From Gordionus sp. m RMFG-2023 (taxonomy: Eukaryota > Nematomorpha > Gordioida > Chordodea > Parachordodidae): DNA of 64,000 nt. Shown in pieces: positions 23,426 to 35,900 of this stretch. The position numbers were made by a program, and so were the translations under genes. Within the stretch, counting starts at the first letter, position 1. Each line of letters starts with the position of its first letter. Below the pieces are notes generated by a model that was given only the letters and a program-made list of their open reading frames with translations, did no database searches and had not been told where the DNA came from. The DNA is taken from NCBI RefSeq assembly GCF_954871325.1, contig NC_088775.1:15911561-15975560 (forward strand). The letters are read 5' to 3'.

Positions 23426-24774
23426 TATTATTTGATTTATTTTACTTGTAATATTTTTTAAAACTTTTCCCAAAGATGTTCAATAAAATTTTTTTTAAAA
23501 GATATAAGCGGGATTCCCAATTTTAGCGATTTATAACGTGAATTATGATTTTATTTCTAATTTGTTTTCTCAGCCACCAATCATTCCGATTTTTTTAAAG
23601 AAATTAAATTTTATTTTGTAGGCATATAATAATTATTATGTTTGTAAAAAAGATACAAAATAAAAATTTAGAAAAATATAGAAATTATATCAGGACTAGG
23701 ACAGGGTTTGCATATTTTCATTTTGCCAAGTTCTAAGAATTATGGTCATAAAAAATGTAGACCTATCAGAAATTTCTAGATTAACAAATAATTTAATCAT
23801 CACGCTTTTATTTCCATCTTTAATAACTCGCTCTCAGTTTATTGGTCATTAATTTTTGAAAATACCAAAATTTTTTAAAGAGTTCATTTTTCTAAAAAAA
23901 AGATGTAATTTTTTCTGCAAACCTAGATTGAAACTAAGCGACTAAAAAAAGCTATATAATTATCAGAGACCTGCAGAGGTACCATTTGCACGGACCGGCC
24001 CGGTTTTAAATTTTTTAGGCCCGGCCCGGATATTTTTAAAAAAAATTTTTTACAGCCCGGCCCGGATTTAAAAATTTAAGGCCCGGCCCGGATATTTTTT
24101 AAAAAAAAAATTTAAGGCCCGGCCCGGATATTTTAAAAAAAAAATTTCAGGCCCGGCTAGGAATTTTTTAATTATATTCGACCTGGTATATACAAAAATT
24201 CACCTATGAGGTATTTTACCATATTTTTCAGCGAGTATTATCGCTTATTATTTAAAAAATACATGTAAAAAGCTAATATTTTGAGAATATTATATTGAAT
24301 TTAAAAAAATTATAAAACTGTTATTTATAAAAATGGATATTTTGAGCATACACTAAATTTTATATTGCATTTATAAAAATAATACTAATATTCATAAAAA
24401 TGGTAATAATATTTGTCATATACTATATTTTATATTACATTTATAAAAATGGAAAATATTTTGAGAATATAATATATTGTATTTAATTTACTATTTAATT
24501 TATAAAATAAAAATAAATCGCTATTTAAAAAAATGCATGTATAATAAATAGTATTTTGAAATATTCTAATTGCACAATATTAATATAATTTATTTTATAA
24601 TAAAAATTTTTAACTATAATATTGTAAAAAAAATAAGAAAAATGTTGGATTAAAAACTTTCATGACTCAAGGTAAAATATAATAAATGCAATAAATATTT
24701 GACAGTTTGCAAAGTAAAAAACCAGCATGATTGACGAAAACCTATACTCAAGAAAGATATTAAAAATTCACAAA

Positions 24775-25161
24775 TTATCATGAAGATAGAGAAGCATATC
24801 TACCTTTTCAGGTTGAAGATTACTTCTTCTTTCTTCAAGAATTCTCCTAGTAGTGGAAAAATTCCGCTCACAGCTTGCACTTAAAGCAAGAATTGCCAAT
24901 TTTGCTAAAATTGGAAATTCGCTTTAATGAGCCGCCCACCACTCTAACAAATTATCCACCTTAAATGTTTTATCTATTATTTATGTAATTATAATATTCA
25001 TCATCGGGTATTGACATATTACCAGAATTACCATCGCCCCATTTGTCATAAAACGATTCAGTTTGTTTAACAACAGTCGTAATTTGACTGGTCGATGGTA
25101 TTTCATTTACTTCCTGAGCCTCTTGTAATTTAATATAATCTTTTATATAGTTTTCCGTCAT
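24775..25161 (-). pseudogene. hAT transposase C-terminal fragment
   Basis: The minus strand reads MTENYIKDYIKLQEAQE, then SFYDKWGD. After a one-base frame change near 24970 it continues VDNLLEWWAAH, ILALSASCERNFSTTRRILE and ERRSNLQPEKVDMLLYLHDN. The L.WW and SA..ER.FS motifs are the hAT dimerisation region. An in-frame stop also follows WWAAH. This is what remains of the transposase inside the 23964-25817 element. Confidence 0.85.
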
Positions 25162-25335
25162 TTTGCGATCTGTCCCTGACTACATACTTAATTGCTTGAA
25201 TTTGGGACAGAGAAAAAGAGAAATAAAATGATACTTGTGTAAAACAAATTTTTCAATTAAAAAATGCTTTATATTAAGTAAAATCAATTTTATTTCTCCT
25301 TTTCGCTTTGAAAGGTATTACAAACTTTAAGAAGT

Positions 25336-25525
25336 GATATTCCTTTATTTGATTGTTTTGGTAAAATATATTCTAAAAATTTAGATATGAATTATAAAAA
25401 AATATATTAATAATACTTGAATATTGGGGCTTATTTAAGATATTCCTTTATTTGATTGTTTTGGTAAAATATGTTGTAAAAATTTAGATATGAATTATAA
25501 AAAAATATATTAATACTTTGAATAA
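25336..25525. repeat. Direct duplication of about 90 bp inside the hAT element
   Basis: The segment GATATTCCTTTATTTGATTG through AATTATAAAAAAATATATT at about 25336-25425 is repeated almost unchanged at about 25438-25525. It looks like a local tandem duplication. Confidence 0.8.
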
Positions 25526-26298
25526 ATTTGCAGGAAATTAATAATTAGATCGATCTGTGGGTTGTTAGGTAGTGTTAACCATCACCCAATATTATATTAA
25601 TCATATCTATAATATAATATAATCTTATAACCATTAACTCATAATGTAAAAATTTTTATAAAAAATATTAAGGCCCGGCCTGGGTTTAACAATCTTAGGC
25701 CCGGCCCGGATATAAATTTTTTAGGCCCGGCCCGGATATGTTTAAAAAAAATTTTTTTAGGTCCGGCCCGGGTATATTTAAAAAATTTAAAATACGGCCC
25801 GGCCCTGCAGGTCTCTGATAATTATACTTTAAAAAAAAATTTGTAAAACAGTGAAATTTTTATGAATTATTATATTTGTCCTTGCCACCTAGATTGACGA
25901 TTTATTTATTTAAATGTGTATCAACAAAAATCAACAGGTGACACGCCATTTTGGTTTTCCATATAAATAATTCGTTAAAGTTTTAAGAAAACTTTTTAAA
26001 AAAGTAAAGTTTCATTAATTTAGGCTATGTCCAAAATCTTTTTTAAAAAATTCAAAAGGTTTCAAAACTTTTCCCAATTTTAATGAAATCGTATGTTAAA
26101 TTTTCTAGAAATGTTTTGGGCATGTTTTTATTTTTAAAATAGATTATTTCGGCTGTGGAAATAAATAATAATTAGGGGATAAATTTATAATTCATTTAAA
26201 GGATTTTATAAAATATGAATGTTATCTAATTCCATAGCTTTAGTTTTATATAAAAAAAATTCACTAGAATAATATTATAATTATTTTAACGAACATCT

Positions 26299-26916
26299 TT
26301 AAAAATTGATTGCTTTCCCACAAAAGGCTGCTAGATTAGCTTCTCTCACAGCTTCGGCGCATGTCTAAAAAAAGATTAAATAATATTTACTAGAACTTTT
26401 CAAAACGATAATACAAAATAAAAAATATATTTTATAAAAATACGATAAGCTTCAAATTTTTTCGCGTTTCAAAATAAAATATATTTGATTAAACTTAGTT
26501 AAAATAAACAATAGATCTAAAGAAGAAGTAAAAATCACAAACTTATGAAGAATAACAACAAAGTTTTAATTGATCAACTAAGGCTGGATTCATAGTGAGA
26601 TACCCCACACGATTTAACAGCTAATCAATTTTTAAAATACGAGATGAGATTAATTTTATCTTTAATTCTATTTATGATAATAATATAAGAATTATTGATT
26701 TTAATTTTTTTTATCAAAGTCAAGATATAGGTGAAAACTTATTAAAAAATAAGAGTATCTGTACTGACCATCATTATAGGCGGATGTTTTTTTAAAAAAA
26801 CTAATAATCATGTAAATAATTCTTACTGGATGAGCGTGACAAGTTTTCGCGACATCTTCGCAGGTAGCACCTTGTTCTATAGCAAAAACCATTTCGTTAA
26901 TCAATTCACCTGCTGA
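26299..26916 (-). CDS. DLD: DLD last two exons and the 462-bp intron between them
   Basis: Exon 26827-26916 encodes the GE.INE...A.E.GA.CEDVA...HAHP part of the dimerisation domain. Exon 26299-26364 encodes TCAEA...AINF and the TAA stop at 26299-26301. Splice sites are GTAAGA at 26821-26826 and TTTAG before 26364, read on the minus strand. The His of HAHP and the Glu of CAEA form the catalytic dyad in this family. Confidence 0.93.
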
Positions 26917-29900
26917 CTAAATTTCAAATAAAAATGTATGATCAAATCAGTTTCGCGGAATCGTGCATATAATATTTAATTACTTTTCAAAATTGTAAGT
27001 TACAGAGCGTAGTTTGCCTAATTTGAAATCTAAAAGTTACTCAAATGTAGAGCTAAGCCGATTCACAAATTTTTCACCGATTCAATCCGTAATTACTAGT
27101 GTTGTTAAACGCTATTTTTAAAAGTAACGCGTTATTGCTACTGGTGTTTCACAAAAAAAGTAATGCGCTATTAGCTACTTAAGAATTTTTTTAAAATTAT
27201 GATTTCAAATATAAATATAATACATTTTTTATTGCATTTTAAAAATAATAACATTTCTATACTGTCATCCCCATGTAGAGAAAAGATCAAGGTTTTTGCC
27301 GAACTAAATAATCGTACAACGCTATATCACTTGAGGGCAATGCAGTATTGAATTTAATATACATATTTTTTTATATAAGAAAATTATCAAAATATTCATT
27401 TGAATATTTTTAGAATTAAAAATGCGTCTAAAGTATTTTCAATAGTATTATTATTTATTTCAAAAAAATCATCTATAGTAGGTGGCGTTTTTGATCTGGC
27501 TAGGGTTAAAGTATTATTCAACTTTACCATTAGTCTATCAAGTTGTCATTTAGATTCAGTCAAATTAATATATGGTCAATTCAACTTGAAACTAGAATAG
27601 CAGCTATGTTTAACATCGGGATAATAAAGATAATAATTTATATTATAATTAAATAGATGAATCTAATGATAAAATGAATATAAATATTAATTATTTATAG
27701 TAATTATTAATTTATAATATATTTCTTATAACTTATGGCCAGTTAAGCATACCTTGTTTGGACTGGGCCAGAAAATGAATTTCTACATAAACTATTATAT
27801 ATACAACTTTGATTCGAATTTTAATATAAAAATTGAGACTTTAGTTAATAATTAAGCCTCAAAATTCCGCCAATAGAAGTTTAAACTTTTTTATCATCTG
27901 TGGGCAAAATCTCTAAGTTGATATTTTTTTTTGGTCAAAATGTTCAAGTTAGCCTCTAAAAATCGGCAAAACTGAACCGTTTAACATTAGCTGAATGTGA
28001 TTCGTTAGATTTTTTAAAATCCTTTTCTTGTTGCAGTAGCCTAACAATATCTTTTAAAGTTATTTGATTTTTTTAAACATTACAAATAATTTGAATTATT
28101 GTTTTTTATATATTAATGAAATTATTTAAAAAAATAATAATTATAAAACTATATATATACAATCATAAAATAACCAAAAACAAAAAAAACCGCATCGGTT
28201 CATTTTAACTATCGCCACAGTTTAATCATTTTTTAAAAACACTAATATCGACATCGATCCCATTTTTAATATGTATACAGCCCTAGTAACTTAAATTTTT
28301 GCAAAAAAATTATGTCTATAAAATCATTTATTTGATTTACATTTTTTTTCAAACGTGGTTTAATTTGTTTGGAATGTTTTATACTTCTATTCAATAAATC
28401 ATATTTTTCCAAAAAAACCATACATCCAATGCTAAATAAACCTTCTACTAAGGCACTTGTTGGAAGAGCAACATTAATATTTGATGTATATTAGCTTTAA
28501 AGTAGAATATTCATCATATTTAGTTATTTCGGGATTATGAATATATTAGGAATTTGGCATTTTTTATAACTAAGGCTGTGTCCTAAATATAAAAAATAAG
28601 ATAAGCTATTTTTTATAAAAAATAAAAGTGTTATAAATCATTTTTCGTCATTTACCAATTTTTTTTTAAAGATAATACAATTAAACGTAGTAAATTAATC
28701 AATTTTAAATAAAATTTTGCTTAAAATCTTTAAATTTGTATAATTTTTATGGCTTTTTTTCTTTCATTTTGTTTTTCTTTATTTTCATTTTCACACAACT
28801 TAAAAAAAAATGCAACATTTCAGGCATGTTTCACAATTTTATTAATTTGCGAAAATTTATAAATTTTGAGGTTTTTTTTAAATATATTTAGGAAAACAGC
28901 TTAAAAAAATTTAAATTTAGTAGAATATTTCCTACCGCCATTTGAATTTATTTTTTAAATTATATACAATTTATTTTGGTATCTTTTCCAAATTCAATTT
29001 CAGTCCGCCTTAAACCAAAAGACGGAAAAAAGCTACTATCAAATCTCAAGATTAGGTTGCGACACTTTTATTAGTTCGTCAAAATCTTCATGGTTTAAGG
29101 TTGAACGCGGATTGATATATAAATCATACATTAATGATCAAATTTTTAATTCATTCTGGTTTAGTTGTTGTGGGAAAAATTTAGTATTTTCTTTGTTGTG
29201 ATTGAATATTTTTGTGAATTAATTAAAGGCTTCGTTTTCGAGGAGAAGAAGATTGTAAATTTTATCATTATATTTAATATGAATATATTGTTTAAATCTA
29301 TTCTCTTCTACAGGTGTTGATGGGCCAGAACAATTATAATTCATTCCCTTTCGTAAGGTAAATTTTTCTTATGACTTATTACAAAAGGACTTTCAAACTA
29401 GTTGCCATTCAATACTTGTTTCTTAATTTTTAGTGATCCTTGTTATCGTCCTACGTCTTAGAATCGTTATAATTTTTATACGTTTTGTAGTAGTAAATTC
29501 CCTTAACAGCCGTTGACTATTGAAAAATACTATGGGCAAATAAGTTAAAATGGCGTTTAATATGGTCCCTAATAAGTTTGAGGTTAGAAATTTAATATAT
29601 TAATATTAAATAGAATTGGAAGATAATTGTTTTGACTAATAACAATATCTTAAGTGAGTACATACTCTTGAATTAACGATAGAAGGTGGGGGGGGGGAGG
29701 TTAAAAATTGATGAGAATATGTTAAATAATATTGTATTTTACATGGAATTGGAAGATAATCGTTTGGATTCCATTTTCCTGAGTTCCTACATCTTTTTGA
29801 ATGGTAGATTTGTACCTCCATTGTTTCTGAAAGAATAGGTGCTTTTGGACCCAGAGCAAAGGATATTTTCAAGGCACTTGGCCAATTAATTTCGAGTGAT

Positions 29901-32900
29901 ACTTAGGAAGATTTTTACCTAACCCAACGAATTTTAATGGGAATTTGTAGGTCTCATAATATATCAATACATGGTGCCATAATCTAGATGCACTTCCTCG
30001 TGTTCATTTTTTATTACATTACTGTTACATATGTTATGTCATGTATATTTATTTTTAATATTATTATAAATAAATGTAACTTTTATTATATAATAATCAT
30101 ATAGAAAGCGTAATTTAAAACTAAATATGATCAAATATTGAATCTAATATCAATAGCTAAGTTAATAATTGATAATTATGGCAAAAACATCAAAATTAAT
30201 TTTTTTTAAAATATGGGTCATCTTATGGTCAGTTGAAAATTTGAAATTAATATTTCGAAATGAATATGATCTCCAATTTTTAATTTTTTTACGAAATATT
30301 ATCCGGTTACTATTTTTTTAATAATTTCTTTAACAATTAGCATGACTGAATATTTATTTTAAAAAATATTGCCATTTTTATACTTTAAAAAAAATAGATG
30401 GCGCTATATATAATAGTTTAATTATGTTAAAATTCGTTTTTTTGTTGAAAAATATTTTAATTTATATATATCATATAAATTAATTAAATCTTACTTCATC
30501 TAAAGGAATACAAAGCCTGGCTAGCTTGTGAGATTTCTTCAGGAGATAATATATGTTCGACCGGTGGGAGTAGAAGGATTGACCAGTGAAAGAATATGAG
30601 ATTTAGGTAACACTAAAATATCATCTTTAAGGGGAAATTTAAATGAAGCTGAAGGTCCACAAGGGTGTAAAAATCGGATTTTTACTTCTACATTTGTATC
30701 ATATTTAACTATTATATATCCTAACTACCATTTATCATCATATACACATGTTACATATCCATTAATATTTTAAATATAATTTTTTCTTTTAAAAACGAAA
30801 CTTTTTTTATATTATATTTTTTAGAATTTGGATATATTTTGGTTTTTAGTCTATTTTTATCAATGAGAATAACCCCGTGAATTTTTAAGGTCCCATGTAT
30901 GGGCAGCGCAGAATTAAATCTTTTACGATGGGCTAATTCCCCTTCGATATATTCTTGATTGGATATATATTCAAATTGAATTCCATTAATATTTTCTTTA
31001 GCATAATTATATAATTCTAATGGGGTTATGATTTGATTTTTATTTGGCCTTTGAAGACTAGCTCTGGCAACTAATCTTTTGACAGTTCCTCCGATACCGT
31101 CACATGCTTTTTTGCCGTGAGCAGTGGCAAAGAAATGCCATTCGGTAGGAATATTAAAATCGTATTTATGAAGGCATATGTTCAGAAAATTTTTGCCATT
31201 CTTGTATTGAGACGCGGCTCCATCTGAAAAATATATTATTTTTTCTGGTTTAGAATTAAATTTGGCTGTTAGGAAATTAATAAATTTTTTTTGGTAAAGG
31301 TGGACTGCACTAGTATTATGGTTTAATGATTCGGATATAATAACAAAATTTATATTTTTTAAATCTTCTCCAGATTTATAATATGCTACAAATGGATGTA
31401 TAGTGGCCTGCAAGTTGTTCCAATGAAATCCCTGAACTTCATCTTGTAAAATGAAGGAATAATTTTCAGAATAATCTAGAATTGTTAAAAATTCCCCATC
31501 TTTTAAATTTTCTTTGGAATTCTTCAAAAATAAACTTTGTTGTTTAGCTATAAACGAGTGACGTAGTAAAATTTGAACTTTTTCTAATAAATAATCGATG
31601 AAATCATCAACGGACTTTATAATAGTTTCAAGATTTGTTTATCCACCATGATCCATTGTTTAAATGTGACATATTCTATACGATTTCTCTGAAACAATTG
31701 GTATAATTGTCCCTTAAGAGATTCTATACCAGAGCATTGATCACAATTTGTTAAATAACATTTTGGCTATGTATTACAAATAATTTGCGCCAAAAGATAG
31801 TTGTAAGAATTTATACAGTAATCTTCTCCTGCTGTAATTTCAGCTATTACATTTGTCATTAATTTCACATTCTGATGAATAGCGCATACACAAGCAGTGT
31901 GTGTGCCACTAGCTTCAACTAAAATACAGTTTTTTGGTCTAAGTTCGGCAAATTTAGAGAATCCAATTGATATATTTGGGTATTCTTTCTTAAACATCTT
32001 GAATATTTCTTTAAGATTATTTAATATAAGTCTTTTTTCAACTGGTTCTTTCTCGCTTTTAACAGATACACAATCTTTTATTCCTGGCATGAGTCTGCTT
32101 ACTTCATCAGAACTATAAAAATCCTTGACGAGTTTAAATGTTTTTTCGTTTAGTGTCTTTCCTGCCTTATGTTTTGGGAATGAAAGAATTCCACTTTCTT
32201 TTACCACCATTTTAGATTTTCTTGCCATGTATGATGTTACTTTGAATTCCTTTTGAATTTTATTTACACTCCATCTTTGAGGCAAAATTGTAAGAATTTG
32301 ATATTGTTGATTTTTTGATAATTTATCAAAGTTATCCTTAAATATAATAAGAATTTCCACTTTCATTAAACTATCAATCTCGGAATCAGATATTTCTAAA
32401 ACCTTACTCTTTATTGCTTTAATCTTTTGAATTTTATTTTTAGGATATTTTTTCTCCATTAAACGTTTTCTTTTAATTGGTGATTCTCCAATATTGTGTA
32501 ATGTTTCATTAATCGATTCAAAGGCATCCTGATTATGGGTTATTGGGGATATAACTTCTTCGGGAATGTGTGGACCAATTTTACTTAACTGGTATCGGCA
32601 CGAATTACATATTTTTTGTTGAAGATATAAATCATTATTTATATTAAGCATCGATGGAATAACTGATCTTAAATTTTTTTTAAAATTTTTATGTTTTGGT
32701 TTATTCAGTGGATTGTAACACTTTAGCTTATCTTTTAAAGGTTTCATTTAAAAAATTTATTTATTTTTAACGACAAGTAAAATTATAAAAAATTAGTTTT
32801 TTTTTAAATTAGAAAAATGTTAAAGAAATGAATCGGTGTTTGTGAAAAAATATTAAAGAAATCAATTTGTATTATTAGCAACTGATTTATTAACTAAATT

Positions 32901-35900
32901 CGCTAATTAATTTTGCTAATCAGTTTATTTTTAATAATTTTAAGAAAAGATAAAAACAGCTGACTTACTTTTATTAATTTTTTCAGTGTTAAACATATGC
33001 TCAAATTCATTTGATACCCAATATTTTATAACTAGTTAATTTTTTGTTTTGCTTAAAAATTTTTTAAAAATCTTTGAAATTTTCTGGTTAATGACAATTT
33101 CATAACATTCTTGGTCTTGATGGGTATGACTTAGTCTCGGGGGGGGGGGGGGGGGGTAGGCCGGGTAATTATGTGATTTTCGATTTTTCCCTTAATAATT
33201 TTCCTGCACTCCTTTAATCCTGCTTTTTTGTTCGCATGCTAGTCGGATTATTTAATTATTTTTAATTTACATTGAAATATTAAAAAAATTATTAAAATTT
33301 TTTATCCTGCGAATATCTCAGGGGAATAAGGTTTACAAAGTTATATAATCGAATTTTATAATATAAAATATTTTTAATCAATAAAAAAATGAATCTTAAC
33401 ATATTAAAACTATTATATATAGCGCCATCTATTTTTTTAAAGTATAAAAATAGCAATTGAAGAATTTATTAAAAAAATAGTAAAAGGATAATATTTCTTA
33501 AAAAAATTAAAAATTGGAGATCATATTCATTTCGAAATATTAATTTCAAATTTTCAACTGACCATAAGATGACCCATATTTAAAAAAAATTAATTTTGAT
33601 GTTTTTGATTATCAATTATTAACTTAGCTATTGATATTAGATTCAATATTTGATCATATTTAGTTTTAAATTAAAAACTAATTATTTAACATCAGTAAAA
33701 AGCAAAAAAAGACGTTTTTTGGACCTTTAACCCCGATTATCTCCGCTAATATAGTTGCTAATGCTCTAAAATTTTGTTTGTGATCTAATGGGAACATATA
33801 TAACCAGCCTACGATTTTTTATCGAAATCGAAAGGGGTCGGCCGAAAAGTGATTGATTTGACATGGAATGACCCTATAATAAGTAACAAAATGATAAATT
33901 ATCTCTGAAATTTTTAATTAAATTGAGCAATAAGTTTTTCCTATATTTGATTTTAAACTTTAATGTTGATTTTCTCATTTTAAACATTTGCGCAAGTGGA
34001 GCAGTCCAATTCTAGGCCGACGAAATATTAAGCCAATAAAAATTACCCCTTTCAAATGAATATAATATTTCATTATAAATTAATGATAATTTTTTATCAA
34101 ATCAGTAAATATTCAAATAAAGTAACCCATGACCGGAAAAAAATTAATAACTATAATTCAAAAATTTCCCGAAAAGTAATATTTTTAAACCAAAATTATT
34201 CCAAAAAGCGTAATCCTGTCAAAGGGATCTGGAATAAACTTGAATTTGTTGGAGGGAGGGGTGAAATCAACAGCCCCCCCCCAGCTAAATCCTGGCTATG
34301 CCCAGGAGTTACGATATGGAACTTTAGTTATGTTTTGGATAAAGTAACTTCTTACTAAATATGATTTAATAGTTACTTTAAAAAAAAACTTTTAACAACA
34401 CTAATAGCTATGTAGAATCAAACAGAATATGTTACATGCGATTTTAATATATGTTATAATGAAATAACTTAACTAGTGACTAGGTCCATTCAAAAATTAA
34501 TATGAATAGAATAATCTTTCTTTCTTTGATAACTATTCGTTTTTGAATAGGTCTACTTGTGACTGACAGGATGTATTTTTTTTTAAAAAAAATTAAATAT
34601 GACATTACCAAAATCTTTTTAAAATTTAATATTTTCTTTGCAAATAACTTATCAATAAATAGGTTAATAATCTAAGAAATTTTACTGGTCCAAAAATGTG
34701 GGCGCCAAGAATTTTGTTAGATTCCTGATGAGCTATAATCTTAACAAGCCCATCTGGTTCGTTGTTACATTTAGCACGGCTGTTGGCTAGGAAAGGAAAT
34801 CTTCCAATTTTGTACGGAATTTTCTGTAAAAAATAAAATAACGTTTTTTTTAAAAAAATTGACTAATTAAGCCACAATTTATTCATTATTTTATATTCTC
34901 CCCTAATATTTCCATGTATTCACTATTTTAAAAATTATTTAAAAATTTCTAATTATTTCTTATTCATAGAAAATGTTTTAAAAAAATTTAAGTTGATAAG
35001 AAAGTTTTCGTTTTCTATATTATATACAAATCCTAAATAAATGTGATAGGAGAACTTTTAATCACGGGTTAGCAGAGTCGTTAAAGTAGCTCGCTGCTGT
35101 AGCGCGCTATATTTTTGGAAGCTATAACTAATAAATAGCGCGCTACCTAATTATTTTTTTTAGGGAGCTCTTTTTTTTGAAAGCGCTACTTAGCTACTTT
35201 TTAAAAATATAATGGATGTAATTATAAAAATTAAAATTTAAATATAATATCATAATTAATTATAATTTTTATAATTTATTATTTAATTTTAAAATTGAAA
35301 TTTATATTTTCAATTTGTTTTATAAACCTAAATCATCTGGTGTAAATTATTTAAAATGTCATCGCAAATGGATAATCAAAACGATGTAAGTGAGTCAGCC
35401 AATTATAATATTAATGAAATGTAAGGCACCCTATAAGTAAATGTTCTTCTAAAGGTAATTGTCATTTTTAAATTCTAATAGTATGCCAACAGTTTTAAAG
35501 AGATAGAAAAACATCTTAATAATTTTGGTATAGAGGAGACTACATTCAAAAAGACCAATTCAATTCAAGCCAAATTGATTAATAATATTGCACATGCCAA
35601 TATTTCTCAGAAATTGGTTGATAAATTATTGATGATTTTATAATTGATACAGTTTAGCCAATGTCATTGGTTGATAATCCGTCATCTACAATGATGATTA
35701 AAACTCTATCCCTGGTACAACAATTTTTTATCGCCACACTAATGATTGAGATAGCAAAGAAAGATGCCCTAGTTAGAACCATAAAAACGATTTCCATTGA
35801 TAATTTTTTTGAAATAAAGGATACTAATATAATAGAATATCCCCTCTACGCATTTTCTAAATCTAATATTACAAATGAGTATTTTTGATAGTTTTTCTTA

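Larger units (their letters stand above)
23964..25817. mobile_element. hAT element, 1854 bp, internally deleted, perfect 8-bp duplication
   Basis: The TIRs are CAGAGACCTGCAG on the left and CTGCAGGTCTCTG on the right. The exact duplication ATAATTAT sits at 23956-23963 and 25818-25825. Subterminal regions hold several GGCCCGGCCCGGATATTTTT repeats on both sides in inverted orientation. The interior keeps only the C-terminal part of a transposase (minus strand). It lies between gankyrin and DLD. Confidence 0.93.
30111..33874 (-). mobile_element. Long-TIR DNA transposon, copy 1
   Basis: Long inverted arms (about 30111-30440 and 33395-33675) share GATCAAATATTGAATCTAAT, CATCTTATGGTCAGTTGAAA and TAGATGGCGCTATATATAAT. 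The right tip is GATTTGACATGGAATGACCC followed by TATA. The outer 180 bp of the left arm are missing or replaced, so the left tip is not seen. A transposase gene on the minus strand fills the middle. The element lies inside a hAT in the 7.8-kb DLD intron. Confidence 0.85.
27097..34403. mobile_element. Old hAT element with AGTAACGCG/AGCGCGCTA-type ends in a DLD intron
   Basis: The left end TAGTGTTGTTAAACGCT is followed by AAAAGTAACGCGTTATTGCT and GCGCTATTAGCTACTT. This matches the inverted right end of the smaller element at 35072-36326. The right end is inferred at 34403 (AGTTACTTT...TTAACAACACTA). Flanking 8-mers (GTAATTAC and ATAGCTAT) match at only four positions, so the pairing is tentative. 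Removing the long-TIR transposon at 30111-33874 leaves about 3.5 kb, a normal hAT size. Confidence 0.45.

Noticed and set aside
29260-29560. Possible small exons around GTGTTGATGGGCCAG and TGATCCTTGTTATCG
   Set aside because: Splice-like AG/GT sites occur, but the frames hold several stops and no family is recognisable.
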